Assembly: GCA_046345315.1 (NCBI GenBank)
Contig: JBKDKA010000148.1
Location: 1 to 64,000, forward strand
DNA length: 64,000 nt
Source of the DNA: F1-80-MAGs062 sp046345315
Lineage (GTDB): Bacteria; Planctomycetota; Planctomycetia; Planctomycetales; Planctomycetaceae
Reading direction: 5' to 3'
Made by a program: the position numbers and the translations under genes. Shown here piece by piece: positions 34,701 to 43,900 of the stretch (its first letter is position 1; every line of letters begins with the position of its first letter). The notes beneath the pieces are model-generated. The model was not told the DNA's origin. It did no database searches and saw only the letters and a program-made list of their open reading frames with translations.

Positions 34701-35262
34701 AGCTTCGGAACTGCGTGTCACACTGTCAGAAACCGACCTGAAGTACGCGACTGTGGGAAGAGCTCGAGCAGCCGTCCTGCAGGGATTTGACCGCATCTAT
34801 CGTCCGGAGATGCAGCAGACTGAACGATCGGTGCTGCTGGAGATTCTCGACACGGCCTGGAAAGATCACCTCTACTTCATGGGGCATCTCCGTCAGGGGA
34901 TCGGTTTCGTCGGATACGCTCAGAAAGATCCCCGAACGGAATACAAACGTGAAGGCCGACGAGCATTCAACAGCATGTGGGATCGGATCGGCGAACAGGT
35001 AACGCAGCTGATCTTCCGAATTGAACATGAGAGCCCGAACTTTGTCGGATCACTTTGGCAGATCACAGCCACGGCTCACGATGTTGCTCCACCGGTGGAA
35101 GAACCCGAGGCGCGATATGAAACGAGCGGCGGCGGAGAGCCTGAGCCCGGTGAAGCGATTCGGACTGTTGAACCGATCGTGAACTTTGGGCCTCGGGTCG
35201 GAAGAAACGATCCATGTCCGTGCGGAAGCGGAAAGAAATACAAGAAATGCTGCGGTAGCTGA
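31720..35262 (+). CDS. secA: Preprotein translocase ATPase SecA (enlarged form)
   Basis: This 1180-residue motor drives unfolded preproteins through SecYEG. It has Walker A TGEGKT near residue 134, DEIDNILIDEARTPLIISG near 238, MAGRGTDIVLGG, RGRAGRQGDPG, and a C-terminal SEC-C zinc motif NDPCPCGSGKKYKKCC that binds SecB or ribosomes. E. coli SecA is about 900 residues. The extra length lies in the helical scaffold/wing region, where a WA-x3-F-like unit recurs four times (Trp at residues 793, 851, 920 and 993). ATG 31720 (MELLEKVGDFF) is chosen because it fits the family N terminus; an ATG at 31591 would add 43 unrelated residues. It is followed 39 bp later by waaA. Confidence 0.95.
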   Translation: MELLEKVGDFFNATTSKIERGITSLFGSSNERRMKRLGFVRDRQGVTSIVPGSLLDRINSLEPAMQKLTDEELRQISAKFRVRLRAGETTDDLLPEAFAAVRESGRRFLRMRHYDVQMIGGYFLHHGMIAEMVTGEGKTLVATLPTYLNALAGKVHVVTVNDYLARRDMEWMGPIYLNLGLTVGAIQSQMDSQERQRHYACDITYGTSNQFGFDYLRDNMKPTAEQQVQGRLDYAVVDEIDNILIDEARTPLIISGPAHDNLEKYPLADNIARQLRNGVDFEVKEKDHTCHLTEEGVRRAEQLAGVESFYTAGNMEWPHLLDNALKAHHLYKRDVSYVVERDEVVIVDENTGRKMEGRQWSDGLHQAVEAKEGVRIKEESQTLATITLQNYFRLYKKLAGMTGTAMTESEEFWKIYKLDVVAIPTNRPMQRINFPDNIYGTEKEKWNAVLEEICEVNKTGRPILVGTTSIELSEMLSGKLQRRGVRHDVLNAKQHEREAEIVAQAGRKNAVTIATNMAGRGTDIVLGGNPEHSAWEQLKEKYASRLEVPKFEWDALTKEIAEREGMIAEAKEVSVLGGLHVIGTERHDARRIDLQLRGRAGRQGDPGSSRFFISLDDKLMRLFAGDFVKRIMQWAGLTEGEPIISPMVTRRVEGAQKKIEEKHFDQRKNLLEYDEVMDEQRKRTYSYRQSILDGSDCRVLVLGMMDAQIDRSTAHYLDKNYRWDSIVQWVSQTLHLDVESSSIRDYRFEELQVYLKDEGERQAEGLITEQLEINLPVDSEDRSDWNWVAMTKWANRHFGLNLNDRDLRKVDRAELCDMLLQEAQKAMARWDLSELQEFLHPQYPYRSLAGWANFHFMLTVKPEDFESLDQKQVIEFLKSRIRARYDEKEVSYPVTVGMHNFLSGDGSHGEKSNRERLARWATIRFGTQFDAEKFAAMTSDELYSELCSVSSKYLASRPDRSAVSQKLDAFLGAAAQDPTTLLKEDKAAELIRWAASELRVTLSETDLKYATVGRARAAVLQGFDRIYRPEMQQTERSVLLEILDTAWKDHLYFMGHLRQGIGFVGYAQKDPRTEYKREGRRAFNSMWDRIGEQVTQLIFRIEHESPNFVGSLWQITATAHDVAPPVEEPEARYETSGGGEPEPGEAIRTVEPIVNFGPRVGRNDPCPCGSGKKYKKCCGS

Positions 35263-35301
35263 TCCGGCGGAGTATCCGCATTCCTGGAAACGGAGTTCCA
35301 C

Positions 35302-36732
35302 ATGATGCTCTGGCTGCTGAACATCGTCTACCTGATGCTGCTGACGACAATCAGCCCCGTCATTCTGTGGCGATCTTACCGTCATGGGAGATATCGACGT
35401 GGCATTGCTGAAAAGCTGCTGGGGCAGCTCCCGCTGCTGTCTCGTGAAAAACCGGTCGTTTGGTTTCATGCCGTGAGTGTCGGCGAAGTCGTGCAGCTTC
35501 AGAAAGTCGTGAGCGAATTCCTGAAAGCCACGGGCGATCAGTTTCAGATCCTTGTGACCTCGTCCACGGATACCGGGTTCGATCTTGCTGTGAAACGTTT
35601 TCCGGCAGTGACCGTTTCCTGGTTTCCACTCGACTTCTCCTCGTCTGTTTCGAGAGCTCTGAATCGCGTCAGGCCCGTGATGGTCGTCCTGATGGAGCTT
35701 GAACTCTGGCCTGGTTTCATCGTTCAGGCTCATCGGCAGGGAATTCCCGTCGCCGTTGTGAATGGTCGAATGAGTGATCGAAGCGTGCGTCGCTTTCGAA
35801 TGATTCGACCGCTGTTTTCGCCGGTGCTGCGCCGATTGTCACTGATTGCAGCACAGTCGGATGCGTTCGCAGAACGACTTGTCAGCCTGGGAGCTCCTGC
35901 AGCACGAACCTCTGTGACCGGTTCGATCAAGTTTGACGGTGTCGCCACAGATCGCAACATTCCTGGCGTTGTCCGACTTCGATCACTGTTCGGAATCCGA
36001 GAAAACGAAATTGTATTCATTGCCGGCAGCACACAGTCTCCTGAAGAAGAGACTGCTGTGAATGCGTGGCTGGCAGTACGAAAGCAATATCCGGACCTTC
36101 GGCTGATACTGGTGCCGCGCCATCAGGAACGCTTCGACGAAGTTGCGGCGCTCTGTATTCAGAAGGGGATTCCGCTCGTCAGGCGATCGAAGCTCGGCTC
36201 GGGTGGATTACGGGAAACAGATCAGTCAGATAAAACTCTTTCTTCCGGCACAGGATCGGTGGTTCAGCGGCAGGTAGATTCTCCGGAAAGCCCCGTGATC
36301 CTGCTGGATACAATCGGAGAGCTGAGTGCCTGCTGGGGACTGGCCGATATCGCATTTGTCGGTGGAAGCTTTGGGTCTCGTGGCGGACAGAACATGATCG
36401 AACCGGCTGCATTCGGAGCGGTGATCACCTTCGGGCCGAATACATCGAACTTTCGAGACGTTGTGCAGGCGTTTCGTTGTGAAGAAGCCTGTGTTCAGAT
36501 GGAGCGTCCTGAGGAACTTCAGGAACTGCTCAACAGACTGACCTCGGATGCCGATCTGCGACGAGAATTGGGCGATCGAGCTCGAAAAGTTGTACTGGCT
36601 CAACAGGGAGCCACCGCGAAGACTGTCAATCTTCTTGTTGACCTGCTGAAAGAATCGCATCGAAACTCCAGCGAATCAACTGGAATACCCGAAGGTCCTG
36701 ATTTGAAATCACCGGGGAAGGCTGCCGCCTGA
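35302..36732 (+). CDS. waaA: 3-deoxy-D-manno-octulosonic acid (Kdo) transferase
   Basis: This 476-residue, membrane-anchored glycosyltransferase adds Kdo from CMP-Kdo to the lipid A precursor on the cytoplasmic face of the inner membrane. It has an N-terminal hydrophobic helix (LWLLNIVYLMLLTTISPVIL), WFHAVSVGEV, the LMELELWPGF motif with the conserved Glu, GRMSDRS, TGSIKFD, and a C-terminal GT-B half with FVGGSFGSRGGQNMIEPAAFG. An insertion of about 30 polar residues near residue 300 makes it longer than E. coli WaaA (425). CGGAG precedes the ATG pair at 35302/35305. It probably shares a transcript with secA and glgC (11-bp gap). Confidence 0.93.
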   Translation: MMLWLLNIVYLMLLTTISPVILWRSYRHGRYRRGIAEKLLGQLPLLSREKPVVWFHAVSVGEVVQLQKVVSEFLKATGDQFQILVTSSTDTGFDLAVKRFPAVTVSWFPLDFSSSVSRALNRVRPVMVVLMELELWPGFIVQAHRQGIPVAVVNGRMSDRSVRRFRMIRPLFSPVLRRLSLIAAQSDAFAERLVSLGAPAARTSVTGSIKFDGVATDRNIPGVVRLRSLFGIRENEIVFIAGSTQSPEEETAVNAWLAVRKQYPDLRLILVPRHQERFDEVAALCIQKGIPLVRRSKLGSGGLRETDQSDKTLSSGTGSVVQRQVDSPESPVILLDTIGELSACWGLADIAFVGGSFGSRGGQNMIEPAAFGAVITFGPNTSNFRDVVQAFRCEEACVQMERPEELQELLNRLTSDADLRRELGDRARKVVLAQQGATAKTVNLLVDLLKESHRNSSESTGIPEGPDLKSPGKAAA

Positions 36733-36742
36733 AGGAAGCACC

Positions 36743-37969
36743 ATGCAGAATGTTCTTGCCGTTGTACTGGCTGGTGGCAAAGGGTCGCGTCTGGATCCCC
36801 TGACTCGGGATCGCAGCAAACCGGCTGTTCCGTTTGGTGGATGTTTTCGAATCATCGATTTTACGTTGTCGAACTGCGTTAACAGCGGGATCAGACGGAT
36901 TCTCGTCGTTACGCAGTACAAGGCCGCCAGTCTTGAACGACATATTCAGCTGGGCTGGCATTTTCTGCCCGCCGCGCTGGGGGAGTTCATCAACGTGCGG
37001 CCTCCGGAGCAGCGAGTCGATGAGAACTGGTACCTTGGCACCGCGGATGCCATCTATCAGAACATCTACACGATCGAGAAAGTGCGTCCGAAGTACATTG
37101 TGATTTTGAGTGGTGATCACATTTACCGAATGAACTACGCGGACTTTGTGGGGGCTCATATTGCGTCAGGAGCCGACGCCAGCATTGCATGCCTTCCGGT
37201 CCCGCTTGAAGAAGGAACACGCTTCGGAGTCATGCAGGTGGACTCGGGGCGCCGGATCGTGAAGTTTCGGGAGAAGCCGAAAGATCCGGATCCGATTCCT
37301 GGTGATCCGGCTCGCTGTCTTGCTTCCATGGGAATTTATGTGTTCAACACAGAGTTCCTGTTTGAGAAGCTTTGCTGCGATGCGAATGACCCCGGAAGTC
37401 AGCGTGATTTCGGGCGGGATATCATTCCGGGGATGATCGAAACCAGTCAGGTGCAGGCCTGGCCGTTTCAGAATGCCGAGACTTCGATGCCGGAGTACTG
37501 GAAAGACGTGGGGACTCTGGATTCCTATTTCGACGCCAATATGGATCTGATTTCCGTTAATCCGGAACTGAACCTCTACGATCGGGACTGGCCGATCCGA
37601 ACATGCCAGCACCCCCTGCCTCCACCGAAATTTGTGTTCAATGACGATCAGAATCCGGACATGCGGCGAGTTGGCCAGGCGGTCGACAGCATGGTCTGTT
37701 CCGGTACGATCGTCTCCGGCGGTTCTGTGGAACGGAGTATTCTGTCGTCCGAAGTTCGGATCAACAGCTACTCGACCGTTTGTGATTCAATCCTGTTCGA
37801 CGGTGTCGAAGTGGGGCGTCACAGCCGGATCAACAGAGCCATTATCGATAAGGGGGTGCGGATTCCCGACCATACACGCATCGGATTTGATCGAGAAGAA
37901 GACCTCGCCCGTGGTCTGACCGTTACAGAAAGCGGAATCGTTGCAGTGGCCCGGAATGTTCGGTTCTGA
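36743..37969 (+). CDS. glgC: Glucose-1-phosphate adenylyltransferase
   Basis: This 408-residue enzyme makes ADP-glucose for glycogen synthesis. It has the nucleotide-binding motif LAGGKGSRLDPLTRDRSKPAVPFGG, YLGTADAIYQN, LSGDHIYRMNY, and the substrate-binding FREKPK motif. A left-handed beta-helix C terminus follows (VERSILSSEVRINSYSTVCDSILFDG). GAAGGA sits seven bases before the ATG. The stop of waaA is 11 bases upstream, indicating an operon. No other glg genes are in the window. Confidence 0.95.
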   Translation: MQNVLAVVLAGGKGSRLDPLTRDRSKPAVPFGGCFRIIDFTLSNCVNSGIRRILVVTQYKAASLERHIQLGWHFLPAALGEFINVRPPEQRVDENWYLGTADAIYQNIYTIEKVRPKYIVILSGDHIYRMNYADFVGAHIASGADASIACLPVPLEEGTRFGVMQVDSGRRIVKFREKPKDPDPIPGDPARCLASMGIYVFNTEFLFEKLCCDANDPGSQRDFGRDIIPGMIETSQVQAWPFQNAETSMPEYWKDVGTLDSYFDANMDLISVNPELNLYDRDWPIRTCQHPLPPPKFVFNDDQNPDMRRVGQAVDSMVCSGTIVSGGSVERSILSSEVRINSYSTVCDSILFDGVEVGRHSRINRAIIDKGVRIPDHTRIGFDREEDLARGLTVTESGIVAVARNVRF

Positions 37970-38066
37970 ATCAGTGGTTCAGACTGTTCCTTCCGGCTGA
38001 AGACTGCAATAATCGCCCGTGGAATGGCATTGTGTGATGCTGACGCTGAGTGTGAGAAGAACAACG

Positions 38067-38552
38067 ATGAGTGATTTTGAAGATCGACTGCAGAAAGCAA
38101 TTCAGCGGGGACAGCAGTTCCGTGAAGCTGAGTCCGGTGGACAGCCAACGAATGCCGTCTCTGAAGAACAGCTTCGGTCGCGCCATTCCGAGCTGCGAAA
38201 TGATCTGACCGATCACATTGAAAAGTGTCTGCGCAAACTCTGTGATCACTTCCCGGGCTTTGAGTTCAGCTCCGTGCTGAATGAAAAAGGTTGGGGAGCA
38301 AGAATCACTCGCGACGATCTCATCCTGAAGGCGGGTGTCGGCAAGACCGAGTACAGCCGTCTGGAGATTTTGATTCGCCCGTTCTCCGATGCTCATATAC
38401 TTGAAATCGCAACCAAGGGAACGATTCGAAATCGCGAATCGCTCAATCGAAGCAACTTTCGATTCCTCACCGACGCCGTGGTCGATCTTCTCCGCCAGAT
38501 GATCGACTCCGTGGTGCTCGAATTTGCAGAACAGTATTCCGCTCAGCGATGA
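38067..38552 (+). CDS. Conserved hypothetical protein
   Basis: This 161-residue soluble protein begins MSDFEDRLQKAIQRGQ. It has a helical N terminus rich in Gln/Glu/Arg, a central segment LNEKGWGARITRDDLIL followed by SRLEILIRPFSDAHILEIATKGTIRN, and a helical C terminus. There is no signal peptide, membrane helix or known catalytic motif. I do not recognise the family. ATG 38067 is preferred because GAGAAGAACAACG precedes it; an upstream ATG at 38019 would add 16 residues. It lies 97 bp after glgC on the same strand. Confidence 0.7.
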   Translation: MSDFEDRLQKAIQRGQQFREAESGGQPTNAVSEEQLRSRHSELRNDLTDHIEKCLRKLCDHFPGFEFSSVLNEKGWGARITRDDLILKAGVGKTEYSRLEILIRPFSDAHILEIATKGTIRNRESLNRSNFRFLTDAVVDLLRQMIDSVVLEFAEQYSAQR

Positions 38553-39026
38553 CGTGGAGTTCTTCACTCAAGGTGAACGATCATCTGTATCTTGATGCTG
38601 CAGCAATAGCCGCAAAGGCAACTGCCGTGACAATTGAAAGTCTGGCAGGATGATAACAGCAGCGTTGCGGCGGAAGCCAAAACTCTGCTGACGGACGTTC
38701 AGCCGCCCTCGTCAGGATGCTTCTGCACAGGTTGTACCCCGAGAGAACCTGCGTCCGTTCAGCATGACTGAAGCTGGATACGAGATCAACGGCTGACGTA
38801 GTGTCACCGCAGCGACTCGATGCCCAATACGACGCCTGCGGCGGCAGTGAAAGTTCGGGTATTCCATCCTGTTGATCCAGGCGTATGAGCCCTGCGGTTT
38901 CTGCTTCGCTGGATGGCTCTTGCCTTTCCGTTCAATGAACGTGATCAACAGTCAAGCGTGGAACTTCCGGTTGTAAAGGGGATTCGCCAAATTTCTGTTG
39001 AAAGGAGATGATCGGTACCTTTCACT

Positions 39027-39055
39027 TTGACGACGGTGAAGTCTGTGCCTAGACT
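39027..39055 (+). promoter_or_regulatory. Candidate sigma70-type promoter for the PPC/DUF1549 operon
   Basis: TTGACG and TAGACT are separated by exactly 17 bases, 54 bases upstream of the ATG at 39110. The surrounding gap 38553-39109 holds no recognisable gene or repeat. A 78-codon minus-strand frame at 38712-38948 starts with TTG and looks accidental. Confidence 0.45.
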
Positions 39056-39109
39056 CGTGGTTCTGAATATTCCCGCCCAGCCAGTCGTTCCGTGAAAAAT
39101 ACCTTCCTC

Positions 39110-41230
39110 ATGGCTGACAAATACGAATCACATTCGTTACCGCGTTTTGACGGTCGCTCTTCAGCGACGCGATCAGTCTCCGCTGTCGTCAGTCGTGCGG
39201 GAAGACAAACTAGTTTTTCGGGCATACTTTACTCAGTGTGTCTGAGCATGTTGTTTTGTTCGGAGTTTGCGGCCGGTCAGGTGCCTGCAGTCACTCGAAT
39301 CGACACGACAACGCTTCGGCCGGGTCAGCATGCTGTGCTGACTATTCATGGCTCGGGATTGAAAAATCCACAGCGAGTCTGGACGCCGTTTGCGGAGTTT
39401 CGCCCGGTCGCCGGCCACGATGTGAATGCAGATGCCGCGGTGGCCGTCGAAGGTGATGTTGCGGCGACGGTTGTTCCGGGAATTTACCCGGTCCGAGTGA
39501 TTACGGCTCAGGCCTGTTCCTCTGCGTCCATGGTCGTTGTTGATGATCTGCCGGCACACACGACTCTTGATGGTTCCGAAGTTCGCGGATCGGCTCCAGT
39601 GCTGACTCTGCCGTGCTGTGTTGCGAGCCAGGTGAATCCGGCGAAATCGCGATTCTTTCGAATGACATTGACGGCCGGGCAGACAGTCACGGTCGATGTT
39701 CTGGCCCGGAGAATGAATTCGGCGCTGGATCCTGTTCTGCGAGTGTTCAGTCCGTCGGGGACCGAAGTCGGCTGGAGCGACAATGTTCCGGGGACAGATG
39801 GCGATGCTCGAGTGATCGTGACTGCTGCAGAAGCCGGGGACTATGTCATCGAGATTCATGACGTGAAGTACGCGGGCGGTGCGGCTCATTTCTTTCATCT
39901 TCGAGCCGGAACGTTCCCTGTTGTAGCATCGACATCTCCCCGCGTGATCGCTGATAAGAGCTCCGTTGGACTGCTTGGTACCGACGGACAGGTGATTGCT
40001 GAGATTCCGGCGTCATCAGTTCTTTCGGCGGATGTGAATCCAACATTGAGCGGCACTATGACGCCGATCTCGTGGAAGAGTGCACCGGAAGTTTCCGGTG
40101 CGATCCTCACGGTGCTTCGAAGCCACGGTGGAGCCATGGTCGAGGTGGAACCGAATGATCAGCGGGATCAGGCCGGGCTCATCGCACCCGAGACTCGTCT
40201 GATTGCCGGGCGATTTCAGAAACGGGGCGATGAAGACTGGTACCGTATTCATGTTGATGCTGCTGCATCGCTTTGTGTCACCAGCCATACTCGGGATGTG
40301 GGAAGCGCATCTGATCTTGTTCTTCGACTGTTCAATGCGGAAGGTGGCAAGATTTCTGAGGTAGATGACTATGGATCACTGGATGGGCAACTGACAGCCG
40401 CTCTGCCTGCTGCCGGAGACTATTTCCTGCGAGTCAGCGATCTGGCAGGAAAGAGCGGTCTGGAGTGGACTTATGACCTTGAGTTGGATCTGTCCGCCGG
40501 GCGTCTGGAAGTGACCGCTCCAGCAGATTTGCTGAACGTTCCTCGCGGAGCAAACGCTTCGCTGCTGTTGACCGTGCGTCGCATTCATTTCGACGGGCCG
40601 GTTCTGTTGAGTCTGCATGGTCTGCCGGCTTCGCTGAAATCAGAACCCGTGTGGCTGGGAGCCAGGCAGTCAACCGCGGCGTTGACGCTGACTTCGACTG
40701 ACGCAAAGCCAGATGCCTTTGATGATGACGCAGGTCCGCTCGTGGTTACGGCATCGGCACCCGAGAATCCCGCCGTTGCTGTCTCGCCAGTGATGCTGGC
40801 GCCGAGGGCATCGAAGGCCGCAGAACCGTTTCGGAATGCACTTCTCAGAACAGATTTCTTCACCGCCGTTTCTCCGGCAGTGCCGTATTCTCTTTTGGTT
40901 GATCCTGTTCAGGTGACCGTCGCGGCAGGAACCAGTGTGACTGTGCCTGTGAAGGCCGTTCGAACTGCAGACTGGACATTTCCGGTTGAGCTCGCATTGG
41001 CGACTCCAGCTGATCAGCTGCCAGCCGGAATTACGGTTACGGGAGCCTCAATGGCCGCCACGGATGCTGTGATTACAATCGCTGCGGCTGCTGATGCTCC
41101 TGCAGGAAAGTTCACTCTGTTCGCTCAGGGTACAAGCAAAAAAGATGACAAGAATGTTGTTGTGCAGCCTTTACCGTCGGTCACAGTGACAGTGACTCCG
41201 GCTGCTGCTGCTGCTGAAGCTGCAAAGTAG
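39110..41230 (+). CDS. Secreted PPC-domain (pre-peptidase C-terminal-like) surface protein
   Basis: This 706-residue protein has an internal signal-like helix (SGILYSVCLSMLFCSEFAAG), then an IPT/TIG-like domain (RPGQHAVLTIHGSGLKNPQRVW). Two PPC beta-jelly-roll domains follow (KSRFFRMTLTAGQTVTVDVL...DPVLRVFSPSGTEVGWSD and DEDWYRIHVDAAASL...DLVLRLFNAEGGKISEVDDYG), and the C terminus is made of Ig-like strands. PPC domains are common in secreted proteins as stabilising or binding modules. It stands directly before a DUF1549/DUF1553 gene (87-bp gap), a frequent planctomycete pairing. A GTG at 39092 is an alternative start. Its job is likely extracellular; no enzymatic motif is seen. Confidence 0.8.
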   Translation: MADKYESHSLPRFDGRSSATRSVSAVVSRAGRQTSFSGILYSVCLSMLFCSEFAAGQVPAVTRIDTTTLRPGQHAVLTIHGSGLKNPQRVWTPFAEFRPVAGHDVNADAAVAVEGDVAATVVPGIYPVRVITAQACSSASMVVVDDLPAHTTLDGSEVRGSAPVLTLPCCVASQVNPAKSRFFRMTLTAGQTVTVDVLARRMNSALDPVLRVFSPSGTEVGWSDNVPGTDGDARVIVTAAEAGDYVIEIHDVKYAGGAAHFFHLRAGTFPVVASTSPRVIADKSSVGLLGTDGQVIAEIPASSVLSADVNPTLSGTMTPISWKSAPEVSGAILTVLRSHGGAMVEVEPNDQRDQAGLIAPETRLIAGRFQKRGDEDWYRIHVDAAASLCVTSHTRDVGSASDLVLRLFNAEGGKISEVDDYGSLDGQLTAALPAAGDYFLRVSDLAGKSGLEWTYDLELDLSAGRLEVTAPADLLNVPRGANASLLLTVRRIHFDGPVLLSLHGLPASLKSEPVWLGARQSTAALTLTSTDAKPDAFDDDAGPLVVTASAPENPAVAVSPVMLAPRASKAAEPFRNALLRTDFFTAVSPAVPYSLLVDPVQVTVAAGTSVTVPVKAVRTADWTFPVELALATPADQLPAGITVTGASMAATDAVITIAAAADAPAGKFTLFAQGTSKKDDKNVVVQPLPSVTVTVTPAAAAAEAAK

Positions 41231-41317
41231 TTGATAATTGATAACGGTTGCCATGACTGCGGCCGACTGCGAATCAGGATTCGAATGATGTCGAAAGTCT
41301 GTACGAGGGGATTCAAG

Positions 41318-43810
41318 ATGGATTCTGTGCACCCGAACGTGGCAAAACGATGCGGAATGAATCTGGCTCTGACCATGATTCTGACGGCCGCTTCGATTGG
41401 GTCTCCGTACGCAGTCGGGGAGGATGCTGCGACATCGAAACCGACGCTGGCACCCGTGACTGCGATCGACGTCATTCCTGCGGAATTTCAGCTGCGAGGT
41501 CCTCGATCACAGCAGCAGCTGGTCGTGACAGGAAATCCGGGGCAGCCGGGAATTCAGGATCTGACGACGAACGCGGAATACGTTTCTTCCGATGAGAAAA
41601 TCATTCAGGTCAGCGGTGGAGTCGTGAAACCCGTCGGAAACGGTTCGGCGACGGTTACTGTGAAGTCGGGTACCGTCACCAGTGAAGTGAAGGTGACTGT
41701 GTTGGGGATTGAACTGCCGGACCCTGTTCCCTTCCATACAGAAGTTCTCGCTGCACTGACGAAGTCCGGATGCAACATGGGAGCATGTCACGGCTCTCCT
41801 TCCGGGAAGGGTGGCTTTCGTCTTTCGCTGCGAGGATATGATCCGGAACTCGATCTGGTGACGCTCCGCGGCGAGTTCTTCAACCGACGTTCGAATATTC
41901 TGGCTCCTGATGAGAGTCTGCTGCTCCGGAAGCCGCTGATGCAGGTGGCTCACGGCGGAGGTCGCCGACTTCATCTGAATGATCCTAGTCACCTGGTATT
42001 GAAGCAGTGGATTGCCGAGGGAATGAAGACTGCTCCTGAGGGTTCGCCGACACTCGATCGGATTGAACTCCTGCCGAAGCCGCGAGTGCTTCGCGATGGT
42101 GTTGACCGTCAGCAGCTGATCGTGCAGGGGTATTTCAGTGACGGATCTGTAAGAGATGTGACCGCTCTGACAGCCTTTGATTCCTCTGATGAGGGTATTG
42201 CGTCAGTGACCGCAGAAGGTGTGGCTCATCGTGAAGGTCGTGGTGAAGCAACGATTCTGGCTCGATATCTGGACAAAATGTCCACCACACAGCTCTCATT
42301 CCTGACGGAGCGATCTGACTTCAAATGGCCGAATCCTCAGGCTGTGAATGAAATCGACAAGCTGGTCTTTGCGAAGCTTCAGCATCTTCAGATTGAGCCC
42401 TCGGAAGTCTGTGCTGATTCGGATTTTCTGCGTCGAGCGACTCTGGATATTGCCGGCCGTCTGCCGACCTCAGAAGAATCCCGCGCGTTCCTTGATGATC
42501 AGTCTGCGGACAAACGTGAGAAGCTCATCGATCGGCTGCTGGCCAGCGATGATTACGCAACTTTCTGGTCACTCAAATGGGGTGATCTGCTTCGAAGCAA
42601 CAGCCGCCGAGTTTCACCGTCGGGTGTTCATCGACTGCGACGATGGCTGTTTGACGTTGTGAAGAATGATATGCCGCTCGATCAGTTTGCTCGCGAACTG
42701 CTGACAGCGACGGGCAGTACTCAGGAGAATCCTGCAGCACTGTACTGGAAAGCCAGCCGTGATGAGATTGACGCCACGGAGACCACTTCCCAGCTGTTCA
42801 TGGGAATCCGGATTCAGTGCGCGAAGTGTCACAATCATCCGTTTGAGAAGTGGACTCAGAATGAGTACTACGGAATCGCGGCCGCGTTCAAGCGAGTTGG
42901 TCGCAAGGAGACCGGATCTCCTGACGACGAATTCATCTTCGTCAGTGAGAGCGGCGATGTGACTCAGCCGCGAACCGGGAAAACGATGAAAGTCAGATTG
43001 CTTCTGCAGGGAGACGTTGATGTTCCTGCTGATCAGGACCGTCGGCAGGTCTTTGCGGAATGGCTGACCAGCGGAAGCAATCCTTTCTTCGCGAAGTCCG
43101 TTGCGAATCGAATCTGGGGACACGTGATGGGTAAGGGGATTGTGGATCCGGTGGACGATTTCCGGGATTCCAATCCACCGTCGAACCCGGAACTGATGGA
43201 ATACATCGCCGCTGAACTTTCAGGGCATGGATTCTCTGCAAAACACCTGATCCGTCAGATCATGACCAGCCGGGTTTATCAGCTGAGTTCACAGCGAAAT
43301 AAGTATAATGCTGACGATGAAACCTACTTCAGCCATGCAACGAACCGGATGCTGACAGCAGAACAGCTTCTGGATGCCATCTGTGCGGTCACTGGTCAGC
43401 CGGAAGACTTCAAGGGAATGCCTGCCGGAACTCTGGCTGTGCAGCTCGTGGATCCGCCGGAAGGTCACAAGTTCCTGCAGGTATTCGGTCAGCCTCAGCG
43501 GGAACTGGCCTGCGAATGTGAGCGATCCACTGACAGCAATCTTTCTCAGGCTCTTCAGCTGATCAACGGCCCGACTGTTCACGAAAAACTGCGTTCAGAC
43601 GACGGTCTGCTTCATCAGGCAATCAAGCAGGGGAAAACGGATGAAGAGATCATTGATCAGCTTTATCTTGCGGGACTGAGTCGGCATCCGGCGGCTGCGG
43701 AAATGGAAACTGCCCGGAAGCACGTCGCGTCCAGTGAGAATCGGACTGCGGCTCTGGAAGACGTGGCGTGGGCGATTATCAACAGCAAGGAATTCCTCTT
43801 CCAGCACTGA
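41318..43810 (+). CDS. DUF1549/DUF1553 surface protein with Ig-like (BIG2) N-terminal domain
   Basis: This 830-residue protein has a signal peptide (MNLALTMILTAASIGSPYAVG within the first 35 residues). A bacterial Ig-like domain follows (ELRGPRS...VTGNP...VKVTV), then a GCNMGACHGSPSGKGGF motif. The DUF1549 domain contains IQCAKCHNHPFEKW, where CxxCH may bind c-type heme. The DUF1553 domain (KSVANRIWGHVMGKGIVDPVDDFRDSNPPSNPEL) ends the protein. These proteins are a planctomycete hallmark, possibly linked to extracellular polysaccharide use, but no activity is established to my knowledge. ATG 41318 is chosen because GAGGGG precedes it. It is the second gene of an operon with the PPC protein, and no DUF1501 gene follows. 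Confidence 0.85.
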   Translation: MDSVHPNVAKRCGMNLALTMILTAASIGSPYAVGEDAATSKPTLAPVTAIDVIPAEFQLRGPRSQQQLVVTGNPGQPGIQDLTTNAEYVSSDEKIIQVSGGVVKPVGNGSATVTVKSGTVTSEVKVTVLGIELPDPVPFHTEVLAALTKSGCNMGACHGSPSGKGGFRLSLRGYDPELDLVTLRGEFFNRRSNILAPDESLLLRKPLMQVAHGGGRRLHLNDPSHLVLKQWIAEGMKTAPEGSPTLDRIELLPKPRVLRDGVDRQQLIVQGYFSDGSVRDVTALTAFDSSDEGIASVTAEGVAHREGRGEATILARYLDKMSTTQLSFLTERSDFKWPNPQAVNEIDKLVFAKLQHLQIEPSEVCADSDFLRRATLDIAGRLPTSEESRAFLDDQSADKREKLIDRLLASDDYATFWSLKWGDLLRSNSRRVSPSGVHRLRRWLFDVVKNDMPLDQFARELLTATGSTQENPAALYWKASRDEIDATETTSQLFMGIRIQCAKCHNHPFEKWTQNEYYGIAAAFKRVGRKETGSPDDEFIFVSESGDVTQPRTGKTMKVRLLLQGDVDVPADQDRRQVFAEWLTSGSNPFFAKSVANRIWGHVMGKGIVDPVDDFRDSNPPSNPELMEYIAAELSGHGFSAKHLIRQIMTSRVYQLSSQRNKYNADDETYFSHATNRMLTAEQLLDAICAVTGQPEDFKGMPAGTLAVQLVDPPEGHKFLQVFGQPQRELACECERSTDSNLSQALQLINGPTVHEKLRSDDGLLHQAIKQGKTDEEIIDQLYLAGLSRHPAAAEMETARKHVASSENRTAALEDVAWAIINSKEFLFQH

Positions 43811-43854
43811 TTGTCCCCTGCCTTCAGTTGTTCAAAGTGGAGATCCCTCAGAAG

Positions 43855-43892
43855 TGCCGACTGAAGCCCGCAGGCTTTGTCGGCATTTTTTT
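43855..43892 (+). terminator. Intrinsic terminator after the PPC/DUF1549 operon
   Basis: TGCCGAC and GTCGGCA form the outer stem, with AAGCC/GGCTT as an inner stem, followed by seven T. It lies 45 bases after the stop codon. Confidence 0.8.
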
Positions 43893-43900
43893 CATTAACA

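Noticed and set aside
38712..38948. 78-codon minus frame in the gap before the PPC operon
   Set aside because: TTG start, no Shine-Dalgarno and no recognisable composition. Length alone is not enough support.
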